Positions 1-9,066 of a stretch of DNA of 64,000 nucleotides are shown one piece after another. A program made the translations under genes and the position numbers. Location: assembly GCF_001653755.1 (NCBI RefSeq), contig NZ_CP015125.1, forward strand, positions 1,807,501 to 1,871,500, read 5' to 3'. Under the pieces are notes generated by a model, which saw only the letters and a program-made list of their open reading frames with translations, was not told the origin of the DNA and did no database searches. Position 1 is the first letter of the stretch. Each line of letters begins with the position of its first letter. The DNA comes from Dokdonia donghaensis DSW-1. Its GTDB lineage: Bacteria; Bacteroidota; Bacteroidia; Flavobacteriales; Flavobacteriaceae.

Positions 1-366
1 TGAGTAATGTAGGGGCGGCCTTATTATCTATTCCTTCTTTACGGTTATAAAATACAGATATCTTTGTGCGGGAGTGATGGGTGTATATATTGGAGCGATC
101 TAAATTTAATGCTGTATTAAATCGAGCATTATCTTTTATAGTTTATAAATCTCAAATTAGTTGTTTACCATTCTTATGTATCCTGTACTACATAGAGTTA
201 TAGGTCGCTTATAGAGCTATCCAAACGATATAAATATTAGAATGTTTGTAACCAGCTGCTATGAAGGAGAAGCGCTACTAAAGAATTATTTATTAAGAGA
301 TATCAATATACTCACTCTGAATTCTAATCTTAAAAGTATAGGGTATATATGCGACTGAAATTACAA
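1..366. other. No gene recognised at the left edge
   Basis: AT-rich sequence without a credible ORF, RNA gene or hairpin. It could be the upstream region of a gene outside the window. Confidence 0.5.
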
Positions 367-795
367 CTAGTCTTTTATAAAGTCTTGATATTCTAGATAG
401 AATAGCTCCAGTTTTGACATATACTCATATAAAAAGTCAAAAACTTTTGGCCAGTCATTTTTATTATTGATTTTCACTCCTTCAAGTCTTATGTAAACTC
501 TAGAGATGACCTTTCCACTATCAAGAAGATATTCATCATCAAAAATAAGATTAGGAGACACTTCTTCCAGTAGTAAAGATTTTAGACTTAGAAGTTTTTC
601 GTAATAGTATGCCTTATCAATTTCGTCATTAGATTCAGAATCTATAGCCACCAAGGCATAGCCATTAGTAAAATCAAATTTTAAGGTTACGTCTTTTAAT
701 CCTGTGTTATAAAGTAGCCATTTACGGGGATATCTTTTTGCAAAGAAAATCCAAAACTGCTTCCGTACTTTTTTAGCTTCTTCTTTAGAGTACAT
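367..795 (-). CDS. DUF4268 domain-containing protein
   Basis: Small soluble protein of 142 aa that I recognise as DUF4268-like: it opens with MYSKEEAKKVRKQFW, has a basic PRKWLLYNTG segment near residue 23 and a hydrophobic/aromatic C-terminus. No signal peptide or membrane segment. The molecular function of the family is unknown; some relatives are fused to nuclease-like domains, but none is seen here. It lies 2 bp downstream of the ZIP transporter gene on the same strand, so the two are probably co-transcribed. Family call fairly sure, role unknown. Confidence 0.75.
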   Translation of the reverse strand: MYSKEEAKKVRKQFWIFFAKRYPRKWLLYNTGLKDVTLKFDFTNGYALVAIDSESNDEIDKAYYYEKLLSLKSLLLEEVSPNLIFDDEYLLDSGKVISRVYIRLEGVKINNKNDWPKVFDFLYEYMSKLELFYLEYQDFIKD

Positions 796-797
796 AA

Positions 798-1466
798 CTA
801 TAAGAAATATGCGATAATTATACCTATTAAAATTACACCAAGTTTTGTTGCGTTAAACTGATGATTTTTTGAAGATTCAAAAAGTATGGTTGTTGACACG
901 TGTAATAAGACTCCTACCACTAAGGCATTTACTTCGCTACTGTAAGTCTCCAGAAGTGATGACTGTGTCTTTAAGAATGCTCCTAGCGGTGTCATACAAG
1001 CAAATATGATTAGAAAAATGCTTGTTTGTATGGTAGACATTTTTGAGTTTAATAAAAAAGCAGATAAAATAACTGCAATGGGAATTTTATGAACTATAAC
1101 TCCATATAGTAAATCTTGATTTTCGGCAAGTGGGAAACCCTCTATAAGAGAGTGTAAGCAAAGACTTATAAATAATAATATAGGAAACGTTCCTTCATCT
1201 TTATGGTGAACGTGACCGTGCTCTGCCCCTTTAGACCCAAATTCTAAGATGATCTGAATAAGTAAGCCTAGCATTATAAAAATCCCAATGTTAGAATTAT
1301 TACTACTGTATACTTCAGGCAAAAATTCAAATATGACTACTGAAAGTAAAAAAGCTCCACTAAAAGAAAGTAAAAGCTTAATCCCATTATTTACAGCTGG
1401 CTTAAAAATAACTGCAAATGTGAGTCCTATTAAGACGGCTATGATGGGAAGAATAATTGCAAGCAA
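798..1466 (-). CDS. ZIP family metal (zinc/iron) transporter
   Basis: Polytopic inner-membrane protein of 222 aa with about 7-8 hydrophobic segments. The ZIP signature is visible: a His-rich cytoplasmic loop (EHGHVHHKDEG, around residues 81-91), then HSLIEGFPLA and VHKIPIA, the two metal-binding helices (TM4 and TM5) of the family. ZIP proteins import divalent metals such as Zn2+ or Fe2+. It is first gene of a two-gene unit with the DUF4268 gene and diverges from the methyltransferase at 1522. Substrate cannot be told from sequence. Confidence 0.85.
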   Translation of the reverse strand: MLAIILPIIAVLIGLTFAVIFKPAVNNGIKLLLSFSGAFLLSVVIFEFLPEVYSSNNSNIGIFIMLGLLIQIILEFGSKGAEHGHVHHKDEGTFPILLFISLCLHSLIEGFPLAENQDLLYGVIVHKIPIAVILSAFLLNSKMSTIQTSIFLIIFACMTPLGAFLKTQSSLLETYSSEVNALVVGVLLHVSTTILFESSKNHQFNATKLGVILIGIIIAYFL

Positions 1467-1507
1467 ATGGAATGTAATTTTGGGTCGTTAAGGCGGTAAA
1501 ATTAACG

Positions 1508-1515
1508 TATTTTTG
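1508..1515 (+). promoter_or_regulatory. Bacteroidetes -7 box (TATTTTTG) for the methyltransferase gene
   Basis: The octamer matches TAnnTTTG, the -7 element of the Bacteroidetes housekeeping sigma factor, and lies only 6 bp before the ATG at 1522, so the 5' leader would be extremely short. I see no convincing -33 TTG. The TTG inside this box is not likely to be a start codon. Confidence 0.5.
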
Positions 1516-1521
1516 CGGCAT

Positions 1522-2697
1522 ATGAGTAAGAGTAGTGAAAACTTTAAGATGGTGGCCAAAACGTTTTTTGGCTTTGAAAAAATTCTAGCAGAAGAGCTTA
1601 GAAACTTAGGCGCTGGTAATGTAGAAATAGGGACGCGTAATGTCTCTTTTGAAGGTGATAAGGGGTTTATGTACAAAGCAAATTTGTGCTGTCGTACCGC
1701 TATTAAAATTTTAAAACCCATTGCCGAGTTTAGGGTGATGAATGAGGATGATCTCTATAGACGTATGCAACGCATAAACTGGAGGAAATATCTAGATGTA
1801 AAGAAGACCTTTGCGATTAATGCAACTGTAAGCGGTACTACATTTACACACTCGCAGTATGTCGCCTTTAAAACTAAAGATGCTATTGTAGACAAATTTA
1901 GAAAAGAAGAAAACGTACGTCCTAGTGTTGATACTAAGCATCCAGATCTTAGACTCAACGTTCATATACAAGACAACTGGTGTACATTGTCACTAGATAG
2001 TAGTGGGGCATCATTACACCACCGTGGTTACAGAACTGCGACAAACATAGCACCTATTAACGAGGCACTGGCTGCGGGCTTAATTATAATGAGTGGCTGG
2101 CACGGTCAGTCAGATTTTCTTGATCCTATGTGTGGGTCTGGTACAATGTGTATAGAGGCTGCAATGATAGCCTGTAATGTGCCTGCCAACTTAAATAGAA
2201 AAGAATTTGCTTTCGAAAAATGGGGAGATTGGGATGTAGACCTGTATGAACTCATTGAGGCATCTGCTCTTAAACGTGTTAAAGATTTTAGATACACGAT
2301 TACTGGTTATGATAAAGCACCATCTGCCGTAGAGAAGGCTCGCGAAAATGTAAAAAACGCCCAGCTTTCAGATTTTATCACCATCAGTGAGAAGAACTTT
2401 TTTGAAACTAAAAAACAAGGTAATGACTTCTTACAAATGGTGTTTAACCCACCTTATGGTGAGCGTTTACCTATAGAGATGGAAGCGTTTTACAAAGCGA
2501 TAGGTGATACACTTAAAGGTGGTTATCCTGGATCTCACGCCTGGATGATTACTTCTAATATGGAGTCGCTTAAGCACGTGGGGCTAAGACCTAGTAGAAA
2601 AATCAAGTGTTTTAATGGTAGTTTAGAAAGTCGTCTGGTTAAATATGAGATGTACGAGGGAAGTAAGAAGGCTAAGTACCAAGATGATAATGAATAG
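1522..2697 (+). CDS. THUMP-domain class I SAM-dependent rRNA methyltransferase (RlmL-like)
   Basis: 391 aa. An N-terminal ferredoxin-like/THUMP region (about 1-155) precedes a Rossmann methyltransferase domain with DPMCGSGTMCIEAAMIA (SAM-binding motif I, about residue 197) and the catalytic NPPYGERL (about residue 310), typical of N2-guanine or N6-adenine methylation. It resembles the N-terminal half of E. coli RlmKL (m2G2445 of 23S rRNA) and lacks the RlmK half, as is usual in Bacteroidetes. I chose ATG 1522 (MSKSSENFKMVAK); an upstream TTG at 1513 sits inside the promoter box. Precise rRNA target is inferred. Confidence 0.85.
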   Translation: MSKSSENFKMVAKTFFGFEKILAEELRNLGAGNVEIGTRNVSFEGDKGFMYKANLCCRTAIKILKPIAEFRVMNEDDLYRRMQRINWRKYLDVKKTFAINATVSGTTFTHSQYVAFKTKDAIVDKFRKEENVRPSVDTKHPDLRLNVHIQDNWCTLSLDSSGASLHHRGYRTATNIAPINEALAAGLIIMSGWHGQSDFLDPMCGSGTMCIEAAMIACNVPANLNRKEFAFEKWGDWDVDLYELIEASALKRVKDFRYTITGYDKAPSAVEKARENVKNAQLSDFITISEKNFFETKKQGNDFLQMVFNPPYGERLPIEMEAFYKAIGDTLKGGYPGSHAWMITSNMESLKHVGLRPSRKIKCFNGSLESRLVKYEMYEGSKKAKYQDDNE

Positions 2698-2700
2698 TTG

Positions 2701-2720
2701 TACGCTTTCGCGAAAGCGTA
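2701..2720. repeat. Interspersed TTTCGCGAAA palindrome, 20 bp
   Basis: Perfect 20-bp palindrome starting 3 bp after the stop of the methyltransferase gene, in the 33-bp gap between two convergent genes that has no other terminator-like structure. Confidence 0.95.
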
Positions 2721-2730
2721 ATTAACCCTG

Positions 2731-3456
2731 TTATTTTTTGAAAATAGGGATGAGATATGAAAGTGTATATCCATAACCCACACCTACCGTAGAGTCTTCC
2801 GTAACTTTACCGAAGCCTGGAATATAAAGATTTGCATATCCATCTGGATCTTTTGTTGTGATAGATCTCTTAATCTGAACATTAACACCTAGGTAGATAT
2901 TACTGAAAAGTTCTACTTCTAAACCTAATTTAAGCTCTAGCCAAGTAGCATTGAGTCCAGAAAAATCTTGAGAGTCTACTCTTGTATCATCACCAAAAAG
3001 GGGATTTGTAGTGTATATGGTATAGCTGTCTAGCTCTTGACTAAAACTAGAGAAACCAGCACGTACACCTGCATAGATTAGGTTATTCATTCCAAACCAG
3101 TTCTCATAAGCATTGTAATTAAAACCGGCTTTTACGTAACTACCTTTTGTAGTATTCTCAATATTGGGTAGATCTGTTACTTTGGTTTCGTTACCTAACT
3201 CTGCGGCTAGATAGTAGTTTTTCTTTATTCTAAAATCGCCTACTACTTCAAAGCCTGTGTAGTTGTCATCAAGAAAAGATCGTACAGGTTTTGATAAATC
3301 TATACCTACTCTGAGGCCGTAGTAATCTGTAGGGTCTTTTGTTACTGTGTCAATTGCTATAGCTTCTTCTCCTATATCTTGAGCACTAACACCAGCAGAT
3401 ATAATTGTAAAAAGTAGGCTAGTGAAAAATACTAATGTGTGCTTCAACTTGATCAT
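2731..3456 (-). CDS. DUF6048 family exported protein
   Basis: 241 aa with an N-terminal signal peptide (hydrophobic stretch ending in ISAGVSAQ, about residue 26). The rest is rich in aromatic/glycine beta strands (YYLAAELGN, LIYAGVRAGFSSF, LGVNVQIKRS, VGVGYGYTLSYLIPIF) and ends in an aromatic-flanked strand, which suggests a small outer-membrane beta-barrel. It matches the DUF6048 family of Flavobacteriia. Its start overlaps the end of the DUF6452 gene by 38 bp, so it is translationally coupled as the last gene of the rlmD operon. Function unknown. Confidence 0.75.
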   Translation of the reverse strand: MIKLKHTLVFFTSLLFTIISAGVSAQDIGEEAIAIDTVTKDPTDYYGLRVGIDLSKPVRSFLDDNYTGFEVVGDFRIKKNYYLAAELGNETKVTDLPNIENTTKGSYVKAGFNYNAYENWFGMNNLIYAGVRAGFSSFSQELDSYTIYTTNPLFGDDTRVDSQDFSGLNATWLELKLGLEVELFSNIYLGVNVQIKRSITTKDPDGYANLYIPGFGKVTEDSTVGVGYGYTLSYLIPIFKK

Positions 3457-3925
3457 TTACCGTTGGGTTTTCTATTATAATATTCTGTATCCAAGAGCCA
3501 TCATCTTGAGGAACTAGTTCTGCCAGTAACTCGTCATATATCACTCTAAAGCCGCAAGCCTTGCTTACATACTCCTCATCGCGTATATAGGTAAACACTA
3601 GGTCATCTACATTTATAGGCTCGTCATCTTCTTCTTGAGAGTTTATTATAAATGAGTAGGTTGTAACATCTTCTATAGTGCGTAGAGGGATAGCAATACT
3701 GTCTGTGCCTGCACTCACTGTAAAGCCTGTATCTTCTGGAATAGATCCTTCTGCTATGATAGCAAGATTATTAGGAGCTTTTGAGTCTGAAGGGCTGTCT
3801 GCATCGTAAAACTTTATAATAAGCAGTGGGGTAGTGGGTGTAGTCTCTGCACAAATGTCATCACGCTCGCAGGCGCTTTGCCCAAAGCATATAATGAGTA
3901 ACAGTATATAAAAGAATTTTTTCAT
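3419..3925 (-). CDS. DUF6452 family lipoprotein
   Basis: 168 aa lipoprotein: MKKFFYILLLIICFGQSAC gives a lipobox with Cys19, followed by ERDDICAE. The acidic residues just after the Cys could act as a surface-export signal in Bacteroidetes. It is recognised as DUF6452, a family normally paired with DUF6048 as here. Its ATG overlaps the rlmD stop codon by one base (TAATG), indicating translational coupling. The role is unknown; pairing with a predicted barrel suggests an envelope function. Confidence 0.75.
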   Translation of the reverse strand: MKKFFYILLLIICFGQSACERDDICAETTPTTPLLIIKFYDADSPSDSKAPNNLAIIAEGSIPEDTGFTVSAGTDSIAIPLRTIEDVTTYSFIINSQEEDDEPINVDDLVFTYIRDEEYVSKACGFRVIYDELLAELVPQDDGSWIQNIIIENPTVNDQVEAHISIFH

Positions 3926-5340
3926 TATGATCTTTTCTCTAAAAGTACAACATTCTCTACGTGATGAGTTTGAGGAAACATATCTACAGGTTGTACCTTA
4001 GTTACCTTATACACGTCATCTAGTAACGCAAGATCTCTTGCTTGTGTTGCACTATTACAGCTTACATATACAATTTTTTGAGGTGAGATATTTAATATCT
4101 GGTCTACAACGTCTTTGTGCATACCATCCCTAGGTGGATCTGTTATTATAATATCTGGCTCACCGTGTGTGGCAATAAACTCTGAGTTAAAAACCTTCTT
4201 CATATCTCCTACAAAGAACTCAGCATTTTCTATACCATTGAGTTTTGCATTTTCCTTTGCAGCAGTGATAGCATCTGGTACAGCCTCTACACCTATCACT
4301 TTTTTAGCTTTTTTTGCAACAAACTGTGCGATAGTTCCTGTACCTGTATATAAGTCATATACAAGCTCATTACCTGTAAGACCAGCAAAGTCTCTTGTGA
4401 TTTTATATAACTCGTATGCTTGCTCTGAGTTAGTCTGGTAAAAGGACTTAGCATTGATTTTAAACCTAAGGCCTTCCATCTCTTCAAAGATGTGATCACG
4501 CCCTGCATAACAAATTACCTCCTGATCATAAATGGTGTCATTGCCCTTACCATTAATTACATATAGTAAAGATGTAACCTCTGTAAAGGTGTCTTTTATG
4601 TAGTTGAGAAGTAGTTCTCTTTTCTGTACATCTTCCTTATAAAACTGTACGAGTACCATAAGCTCTCCAGTAGTAGAGGTGCGTATCATAAGCGTGCGTA
4701 AAAGCCCTTCTTGATTTCTGGCATTGTAAAAAGCCATATCATTTGCGGTAGCAAATTCTTTTATACCATTACGTATAGTATTACTAGGGTCGCGCTGTAG
4801 GTGACATTTTTCAATATCAAGTATCTTATCCCACATACCTGCAATATGAAAACCAAGGGCGTTGCGATCTTCTATCACCTCGCCACTTTTTATTTGCTCT
4901 AGTGTGAGCCATTTTGAGTCAGAAAATCCAAACTCCATTTTATTTCTATAGAAGTACTGCTCTTTGCTTCCGGCAATAGGAGTAACTTCTGGTAATTCAA
5001 TTTTTCCTAGGCGGGTTAGATTATTTACTACCTCTTGCTGTTTGTACTCAAGCTGGTACTTATAATCCATATGCTGCCACTTGCAACCACCACAAAACTC
5101 AAAGTGCTGGCATTGTGGTTCTGTACGCTTTCGCGAAAGCGTAACCACCTCTGTTGCAGTACCCTCATAGTAGGCTTTACGTTTTTTTGTAGTCTGTACG
5201 TGTACCACATCTCCTGGTACAGCGTTGTTTATAAATAACACCTTACCATCTGGTGCGTGACCTATGGCTTTACCTTTTGCGCCGGCATCTGTTACGGCTA
5301 TATTTTCAAAAATCTTACGATTAGTTTTACGTCTACCCAT
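3925..5340 (-). CDS. rlmD: 23S rRNA (uracil-C5)-methyltransferase RlmD
   Basis: 471 aa. An N-terminal TRAM RNA-binding domain (about 1-65) is followed by the 4Fe-4S cysteines (C77 in EPQCQHFEFCGGCKWQH and a later Cys in EKCHL) and a C-terminal Rossmann methyltransferase domain: VYDLYTGTGTIAQF motif I, DPPRDGM, and catalytic VSCNSATQARDL. The enzyme makes m5U in 23S rRNA (U1939 in E. coli); Bacteroidetes often have only one RumA-type enzyme, so a wider target range is possible. The interspersed palindrome at 5124-5143 lies inside the gene and encodes TLSRKR just before the Fe-S cluster. It heads a coupled operon with DUF6452 and DUF6048. Confidence 0.9.
   Translation of the reverse strand: MGRRKTNRKIFENIAVTDAGAKGKAIGHAPDGKVLFINNAVPGDVVHVQTTKKRKAYYEGTATEVVTLSRKRTEPQCQHFEFCGGCKWQHMDYKYQLEYKQQEVVNNLTRLGKIELPEVTPIAGSKEQYFYRNKMEFGFSDSKWLTLEQIKSGEVIEDRNALGFHIAGMWDKILDIEKCHLQRDPSNTIRNGIKEFATANDMAFYNARNQEGLLRTLMIRTSTTGELMVLVQFYKEDVQKRELLLNYIKDTFTEVTSLLYVINGKGNDTIYDQEVICYAGRDHIFEEMEGLRFKINAKSFYQTNSEQAYELYKITRDFAGLTGNELVYDLYTGTGTIAQFVAKKAKKVIGVEAVPDAITAAKENAKLNGIENAEFFVGDMKKVFNSEFIATHGEPDIIITDPPRDGMHKDVVDQILNISPQKIVYVSCNSATQARDLALLDDVYKVTKVQPVDMFPQTHHVENVVLLEKRS
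5124..5143. repeat. Interspersed palindrome, 20 bp, inside rlmD
   Basis: Perfect 20-bp copy within the rlmD reading frame, read as TLSRKR (ACG CTT TCG CGA AAG CGT). It introduces the rare codons TCG and CGA. Confidence 0.95.
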
Positions 5341-5345
5341 AGTGG

Positions 5346-5353
5346 CAAAAGTA
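5346..5353 (-). promoter_or_regulatory. -7 box for the rlmD operon
   Basis: On the minus strand this reads TACTTTTG, matching TAnnTTTG, 5 bp before the rlmD ATG. No clear -33 TTG seen. Confidence 0.45.
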
Positions 5354-5446
5354 GGATTTATATTAAAGCTATTTTCCGAAAATTATAAGAGATTATTAAT
5401 AGTTTGTAAAGTATGACGCTTCTTGTGTTTTGTAATCACTACAGCA

Positions 5447-5478
5447 TAAAAAAAGGCTACTATAAAAATATAGTAGCC
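5447..5478 (-). terminator. Rho-independent terminator of the mechanosensitive-channel gene
   Basis: A 10-bp perfect stem (GGCTACTATA/TATAGTAGCC, 5455-5478) with a 4-nt loop is followed on the minus strand by a T-run (complement of the A7 at about 5448-5454). It lies 30 bp after the stop of the minus-strand gene 5508-6674. Confidence 0.85.
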
Positions 5479-5507
5479 TAATTATTGAGGGAATTATTTA
5501 TGAGGTG

Positions 5508-6674
5508 TTAGTCCACCTTATTGTTAAATTTATGTAAGATTTTTTTCATTTGCTCACCTGCAGCTTCTCTACCTCCTAGACCAAAGCTCAGTACTACCGT
5601 AAGTGCAATAGTACCAAGTGTAAGACCAAAGGCAAGGTTGATAATCTCATCTGCGATGCCCATTGTGCTTAAGCCTATGGCAAGGAAGATTGCGATAATA
5701 GCCATACGAACGATAGAGGCTAAGAAAGCGTTTTCTTTGGCAGCCATATTTTTATATACGATACCTGCAATCAAGTTACCAATCACTAGAATGACAAGGC
5801 CAAATAATATTTTACCACCATATACATTTATCGTTGCAAAGATTTCTGAAAGTTGTTTGAACTCTAACTTTTCTATAGCCGTAGTGATACCAAAAAGGAG
5901 GATAAAAAAGTATACAATGTTACCTATAAGGTTTACCACATTTGTGTTACCCGTCATTTTATCAAGTTGCATTTTTTGAAGCGTAGCATTCATATTCATC
6001 CCGTTAAGAAGATCTTTTACAAGACCACTTAAGAAACGAGCACCTATTGTAAAGGCAAGAAGGATTATTGCTGCAACAGCTATTTTTGGTATAGCAGCCA
6101 TAAAGCTAGATAGCATTGTAGTTGCCGGTATAGAGATAGAGTCCATCTCTAGTATATTAAGTGCTACAATAAGTAATGGTATAAATACAAAAATGAAAAC
6201 TACCTTCTTAAGGATGTTTACAACATCAATTTTAGTAGAGATTTTTAATTTAGGCAGTGATTTACGTATGGTGTCTCCAGACATTCCTACAAACTCTGCA
6301 ACGATTGTTGCCAGCATATACCCTATGTATGTTACAAGACCAGCACCTACTATACGAGGTATGAAGCCTAGAAAATCATCTAGCATATTTTTAAGTGGGT
6401 CTAGGGCAGAGGTAAGACCTAAACGACCTAGCACAAGTGTAAAAACAAATATCATTACAAGTAAGTAAACTAGTTTTGATATAAATTTTGATAAAGTGAT
6501 GGTGTCACTTTTTAATTTCTCATCAAGACCACTCTTTTTAATGATCTTTGCAGTTAATTTTTTGAGTAGCTTTGCTATAAATATACCTACTATAAGAAGT
6601 AGTATAGCTACAAGTGCGTTGATTAAGTAATCACCACTACTTAAGTTTCTTAGTAAATCGTTGAGATAGTCCAT
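5508..6674 (-). CDS. Mechanosensitive ion channel-like membrane protein (conserved TM helix family)
   Basis: 388 aa, about 8-10 hydrophobic helices. It has the repeated long amphipathic/TM helix pattern of the PF05552-type 'conserved TM helix' proteins (YIGYMLATIVAEF, ILLAFTIGARFLSGLV, LVILVIGNLIAGIVY) and ends with AFGLTLGTIALTVVLSFGLGGREAAG, a typical C-terminal segment of these MscS-related proteins. The cytoplasmic MscS beta domain is absent. Probable role: osmotic or membrane-tension response in the inner membrane (inference). It stands alone with its own terminator; gating has not been shown for most relatives. Confidence 0.75.
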   Translation of the reverse strand: MDYLNDLLRNLSSGDYLINALVAILLLIVGIFIAKLLKKLTAKIIKKSGLDEKLKSDTITLSKFISKLVYLLVMIFVFTLVLGRLGLTSALDPLKNMLDDFLGFIPRIVGAGLVTYIGYMLATIVAEFVGMSGDTIRKSLPKLKISTKIDVVNILKKVVFIFVFIPLLIVALNILEMDSISIPATTMLSSFMAAIPKIAVAAIILLAFTIGARFLSGLVKDLLNGMNMNATLQKMQLDKMTGNTNVVNLIGNIVYFFILLFGITTAIEKLEFKQLSEIFATINVYGGKILFGLVILVIGNLIAGIVYKNMAAKENAFLASIVRMAIIAIFLAIGLSTMGIADEIINLAFGLTLGTIALTVVLSFGLGGREAAGEQMKKILHKFNNKVD

Positions 6675-6885
6675 TTTGATTAATTATTTTAGTTTACTCA
6701 AATGTACTTCGATTACTTAGGGTGCTATTTTATTTCTAGAAGCATCAAGGCGTTAAAGATGAAATGCATATAAAACACGACATAATACACAGTTGTACTA
6801 TGTTTTATGAGGTTGATTTCTCTCCTCTGACATAATTGTTAAGAATTAGGAATTGTAAATTATAGAATAAAAAAACTTACACATT

Positions 6886-8166
6886 ATGGCCACTGTTGAT
6901 CAACTTACATCACAACAGGCAATCGCTCTGGAAGACAAGTACGGAGCACACAACTACCACCCGCTTCCAGTTGTACTTTCAAAGGGAGAAGGCGTTTACG
7001 TCTGGGACGTAGAAGGAAAAAAATACTTTGATTTTTTATCTGCATATTCGGCAGTAAATCAAGGTCATTGTCATCCTAAAATTGTAGGAGCAATGACAAG
7101 TCAAGCACAAACACTTACACTTACGTCAAGAGCATTCTATAACGATATGCTAGGCAAGTTTGAGAAGTATGCTACAGAGACTTTTAACTATGACAAGCTC
7201 TTACCTATGAACACAGGTGCAGAGGCAGTAGAGACAGCTCTTAAGCTTTGTAGAAAGTGGGCTTATGAGGTAAAAGGGATAGACGAGAACGAGGCAGAGA
7301 TTATAGTATGTGAGAACAACTTTCACGGGAGAACTACCACCATCATCTCATTTTCTAACGACCCTGTGGCTCGTAAAAACTTTGGTCCTTACACAAAAGG
7401 ATTTATTAAAATAGAGTATGATAATCTTAAAGCCCTAGAAGAAGCATTTAACAGCAGTTCTAATATAGCAGGTTTTCTAGTAGAGCCTATACAAGGAGAA
7501 GCAGGTGTATATGTACCTAGTGAGGGTTACCTAGCAGCGGCAAAAGAACTGTGTAAAAAACATAATGTACTTTTCATAGCAGACGAGGTGCAGACAGGTA
7601 TAGCAAGAACAGGACGTTTACTTGCTACCTGTGGTAACTGCGATTGTGTAGATAAGCACTGTTCTGGTACACCAGAGGTAAAAGCAGATATCTTAATACT
7701 AGGTAAAGCCTTATCTGGAGGTGCATATCCAGTATCTGTAGTACTAGCAAATGATGATATTATGGGTGTAATAAAGCCTGGTAATCACGGTAGTACCTTT
7801 GGAGGAAATCCGGTTGCAGCGGCTATTGGTATTGCAGCACTTGAGGTTATTAAAGATGAAGAGCTTGCAGATAATGCACAAGAGCTAGGTGAACTCTTTA
7901 GAGCAGAGCTTGCAAAATTTATTGAGACCAGCTCTATTGTAAATGGTGTACGTGGTAAAGGATTACTTAACGCTATCCTTATTAACGATACAGAAGATAG
8001 CTCTACTGCGTGGGATATTTGTATCGCTTTACGTGATAATGGATTACTAGCAAAACCTACACACGGTAATATCATACGTTTTGCACCACCGCTTGTAATG
8101 ACTAAAGAGCAATTACTAGAGTGTGTTGCGATTATTACAAAAACGCTTAAGCAATTTGAGAAGTAA
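6886..8166 (+). CDS. rocD: Ornithine--oxo-acid aminotransferase
   Basis: 426 aa fold-type I PLP enzyme, class III aminotransferase. Visible features: [22 protein letters not shown] at the N-terminus, [32 protein letters not shown] with the PLP-binding Asp, and Lys in [14 protein letters not shown] forming the Schiff base. Length and the NYHPLPVV start fit ornithine aminotransferase, which makes glutamate semialdehyde for proline/arginine turnover. An insertion with [11 protein letters not shown] (about 245-255) is seen in flavobacterial versions. It is a single gene ending in a strong bidirectional terminator. Confidence 0.92.
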   Translation: MATVDQLTSQQAIALEDKYGAHNYHPLPVVLSKGEGVYVWDVEGKKYFDFLSAYSAVNQGHCHPKIVGAMTSQAQTLTLTSRAFYNDMLGKFEKYATETFNYDKLLPMNTGAEAVETALKLCRKWAYEVKGIDENEAEIIVCENNFHGRTTTIISFSNDPVARKNFGPYTKGFIKIEYDNLKALEEAFNSSSNIAGFLVEPIQGEAGVYVPSEGYLAAAKELCKKHNVLFIADEVQTGIARTGRLLATCGNCDCVDKHCSGTPEVKADILILGKALSGGAYPVSVVLANDDIMGVIKPGNHGSTFGGNPVAAAIGIAALEVIKDEELADNAQELGELFRAELAKFIETSSIVNGVRGKGLLNAILINDTEDSSTAWDICIALRDNGLLAKPTHGNIIRFAPPLVMTKEQLLECVAIITKTLKQFEK

Positions 8167-8190
8167 TAACTCTTAATGATATAAAGTAAA

Positions 8191-8220
8191 AAAGCCGCTT
8201 CAGTAATGAAGCGGCTTTTT
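8191..8220. terminator. Bidirectional terminator between rocD and the CCC-motif gene
   Basis: Perfect 11-bp stem AAAGCCGCTTC/GAAGCGGCTTT with a 6-nt loop, flanked by A-run and T-run. It serves the convergent genes on both sides. Confidence 0.9.
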
Positions 8221-8239
8221 ATATAATTAGGATTTCTTA

Positions 8240-8575
8240 TTAGTAAGAACCTCCCATTTGCTCTAGTTGCTGTTGTTGCCATTCTTCCATTCCAGCATAT
8301 CCTCCAAAGGCGATTAACATACCTATAAAAGCTAATACCATTAAGGCACCTAGTACAAGACCTATGATAGCAATGATTCTTGCTGTTTTTAACTGGCCAT
8401 AGTTTTCATAAAGCTCTGGATCTTCGGCGGCTGTTTTCTTGTCTTTGTTTGCTAGAAATAATGCAATACCAGAAAGCACTACTCCCCCAAAACCTGATGT
8501 AAAACAGCAAGCTATAAAAGAGATAATCCCTAGTACAAGAGATATCGTTACATTAGGTAATTTTTGTTTTTCCAT
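8240..8575 (-). CDS. Small two-helix membrane protein (CCC-motif/DUF4190-like)
   Basis: 111 aa. Two hydrophobic helices (about 10-42, TISLVLGIISFIACCFTSGF; and about 66-92, ARIIAIIGLVLGALMVL) separated by a charged loop with EDPELYENYGQLKTARI, a layout seen in DUF4190-like and 'CCC motif' membrane proteins of Bacteroidetes; here the cysteines are CC, not CCC. The C-terminus is Gln-rich. It lies 14 bp downstream of the DUF2752 gene on the same strand, a common pairing in this phylum. No known function. Confidence 0.65.
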   Translation of the reverse strand: MEKQKLPNVTISLVLGIISFIACCFTSGFGGVVLSGIALFLANKDKKTAAEDPELYENYGQLKTARIIAIIGLVLGALMVLAFIGMLIAFGGYAGMEEWQQQQLEQMGGSY

Positions 8576-8589
8576 TGTTGAGTGGTTAA

Positions 8590-8868
8590 TTAGTTAGTTG
8601 TCATTTTTATAATGTAGCTCACGATAATCGTAGCGACCGTTAATATAGCTAAAATTATGATACTCTTATTAGCATATTTAAAACTAATAAATTGATTAAG
8701 TATGAGAAGTGAAAATAATAACACAAGCGGATAAATAGCGGGATACATAAAAAACGCTTCTACAAACTCACCTCTTAGTATCAAAGCAATAGATCGCTGT
8801 ATGCCGCACCCCATACACTCAAAACCGAGGTATTTTTTATTCATACAGGGTAGCATATATTCTTCCAT
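8590..8868 (-). CDS. DUF2752 membrane protein
   Basis: 92 aa. It carries the DUF2752 hallmark LPCMNKKYLGFECMGCGIQRSI (Cys pairs plus CGxxR) near residues 6-27, followed by two hydrophobic helices. Function is unknown. It is upstream of, and probably in one operon with, the CCC-motif protein. Start ATG 8868 is supported by the short length of the family. Confidence 0.75.
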   Translation of the reverse strand: MEEYMLPCMNKKYLGFECMGCGIQRSIALILRGEFVEAFFMYPAIYPLVLLFSLLILNQFISFKYANKSIIILAILTVATIIVSYIIKMTTN

Positions 8869-9066
8869 TGCAGTATTTTCTTTAAAATGGCATTGTAACC
8901 ATTTACAATAGTCTCAAATTTAATAACAAAAAGAGAGCATAAGGTTTAATCTGTTATAAAATCTTTCAAATTTATACTATAAATACTCCCATAGTTATGA
9001 TGAAACACTTAATTAGTTTTTCCTTACAATGCTTATTTTTACCTATAAGTTTAATACTTCTTTGTT

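Noticed and set aside
5035..5238. 67-aa plus-strand ORF antisense to rlmD
   Set aside because: No family resemblance and fully inside a strongly conserved gene.
6770..6808. Inverted repeat ATAAAACA/TGTTTTAT upstream of rocD
   Set aside because: Only 8 bp of very AT-rich arms with a 23-bp spacer; expected by chance in such sequence.
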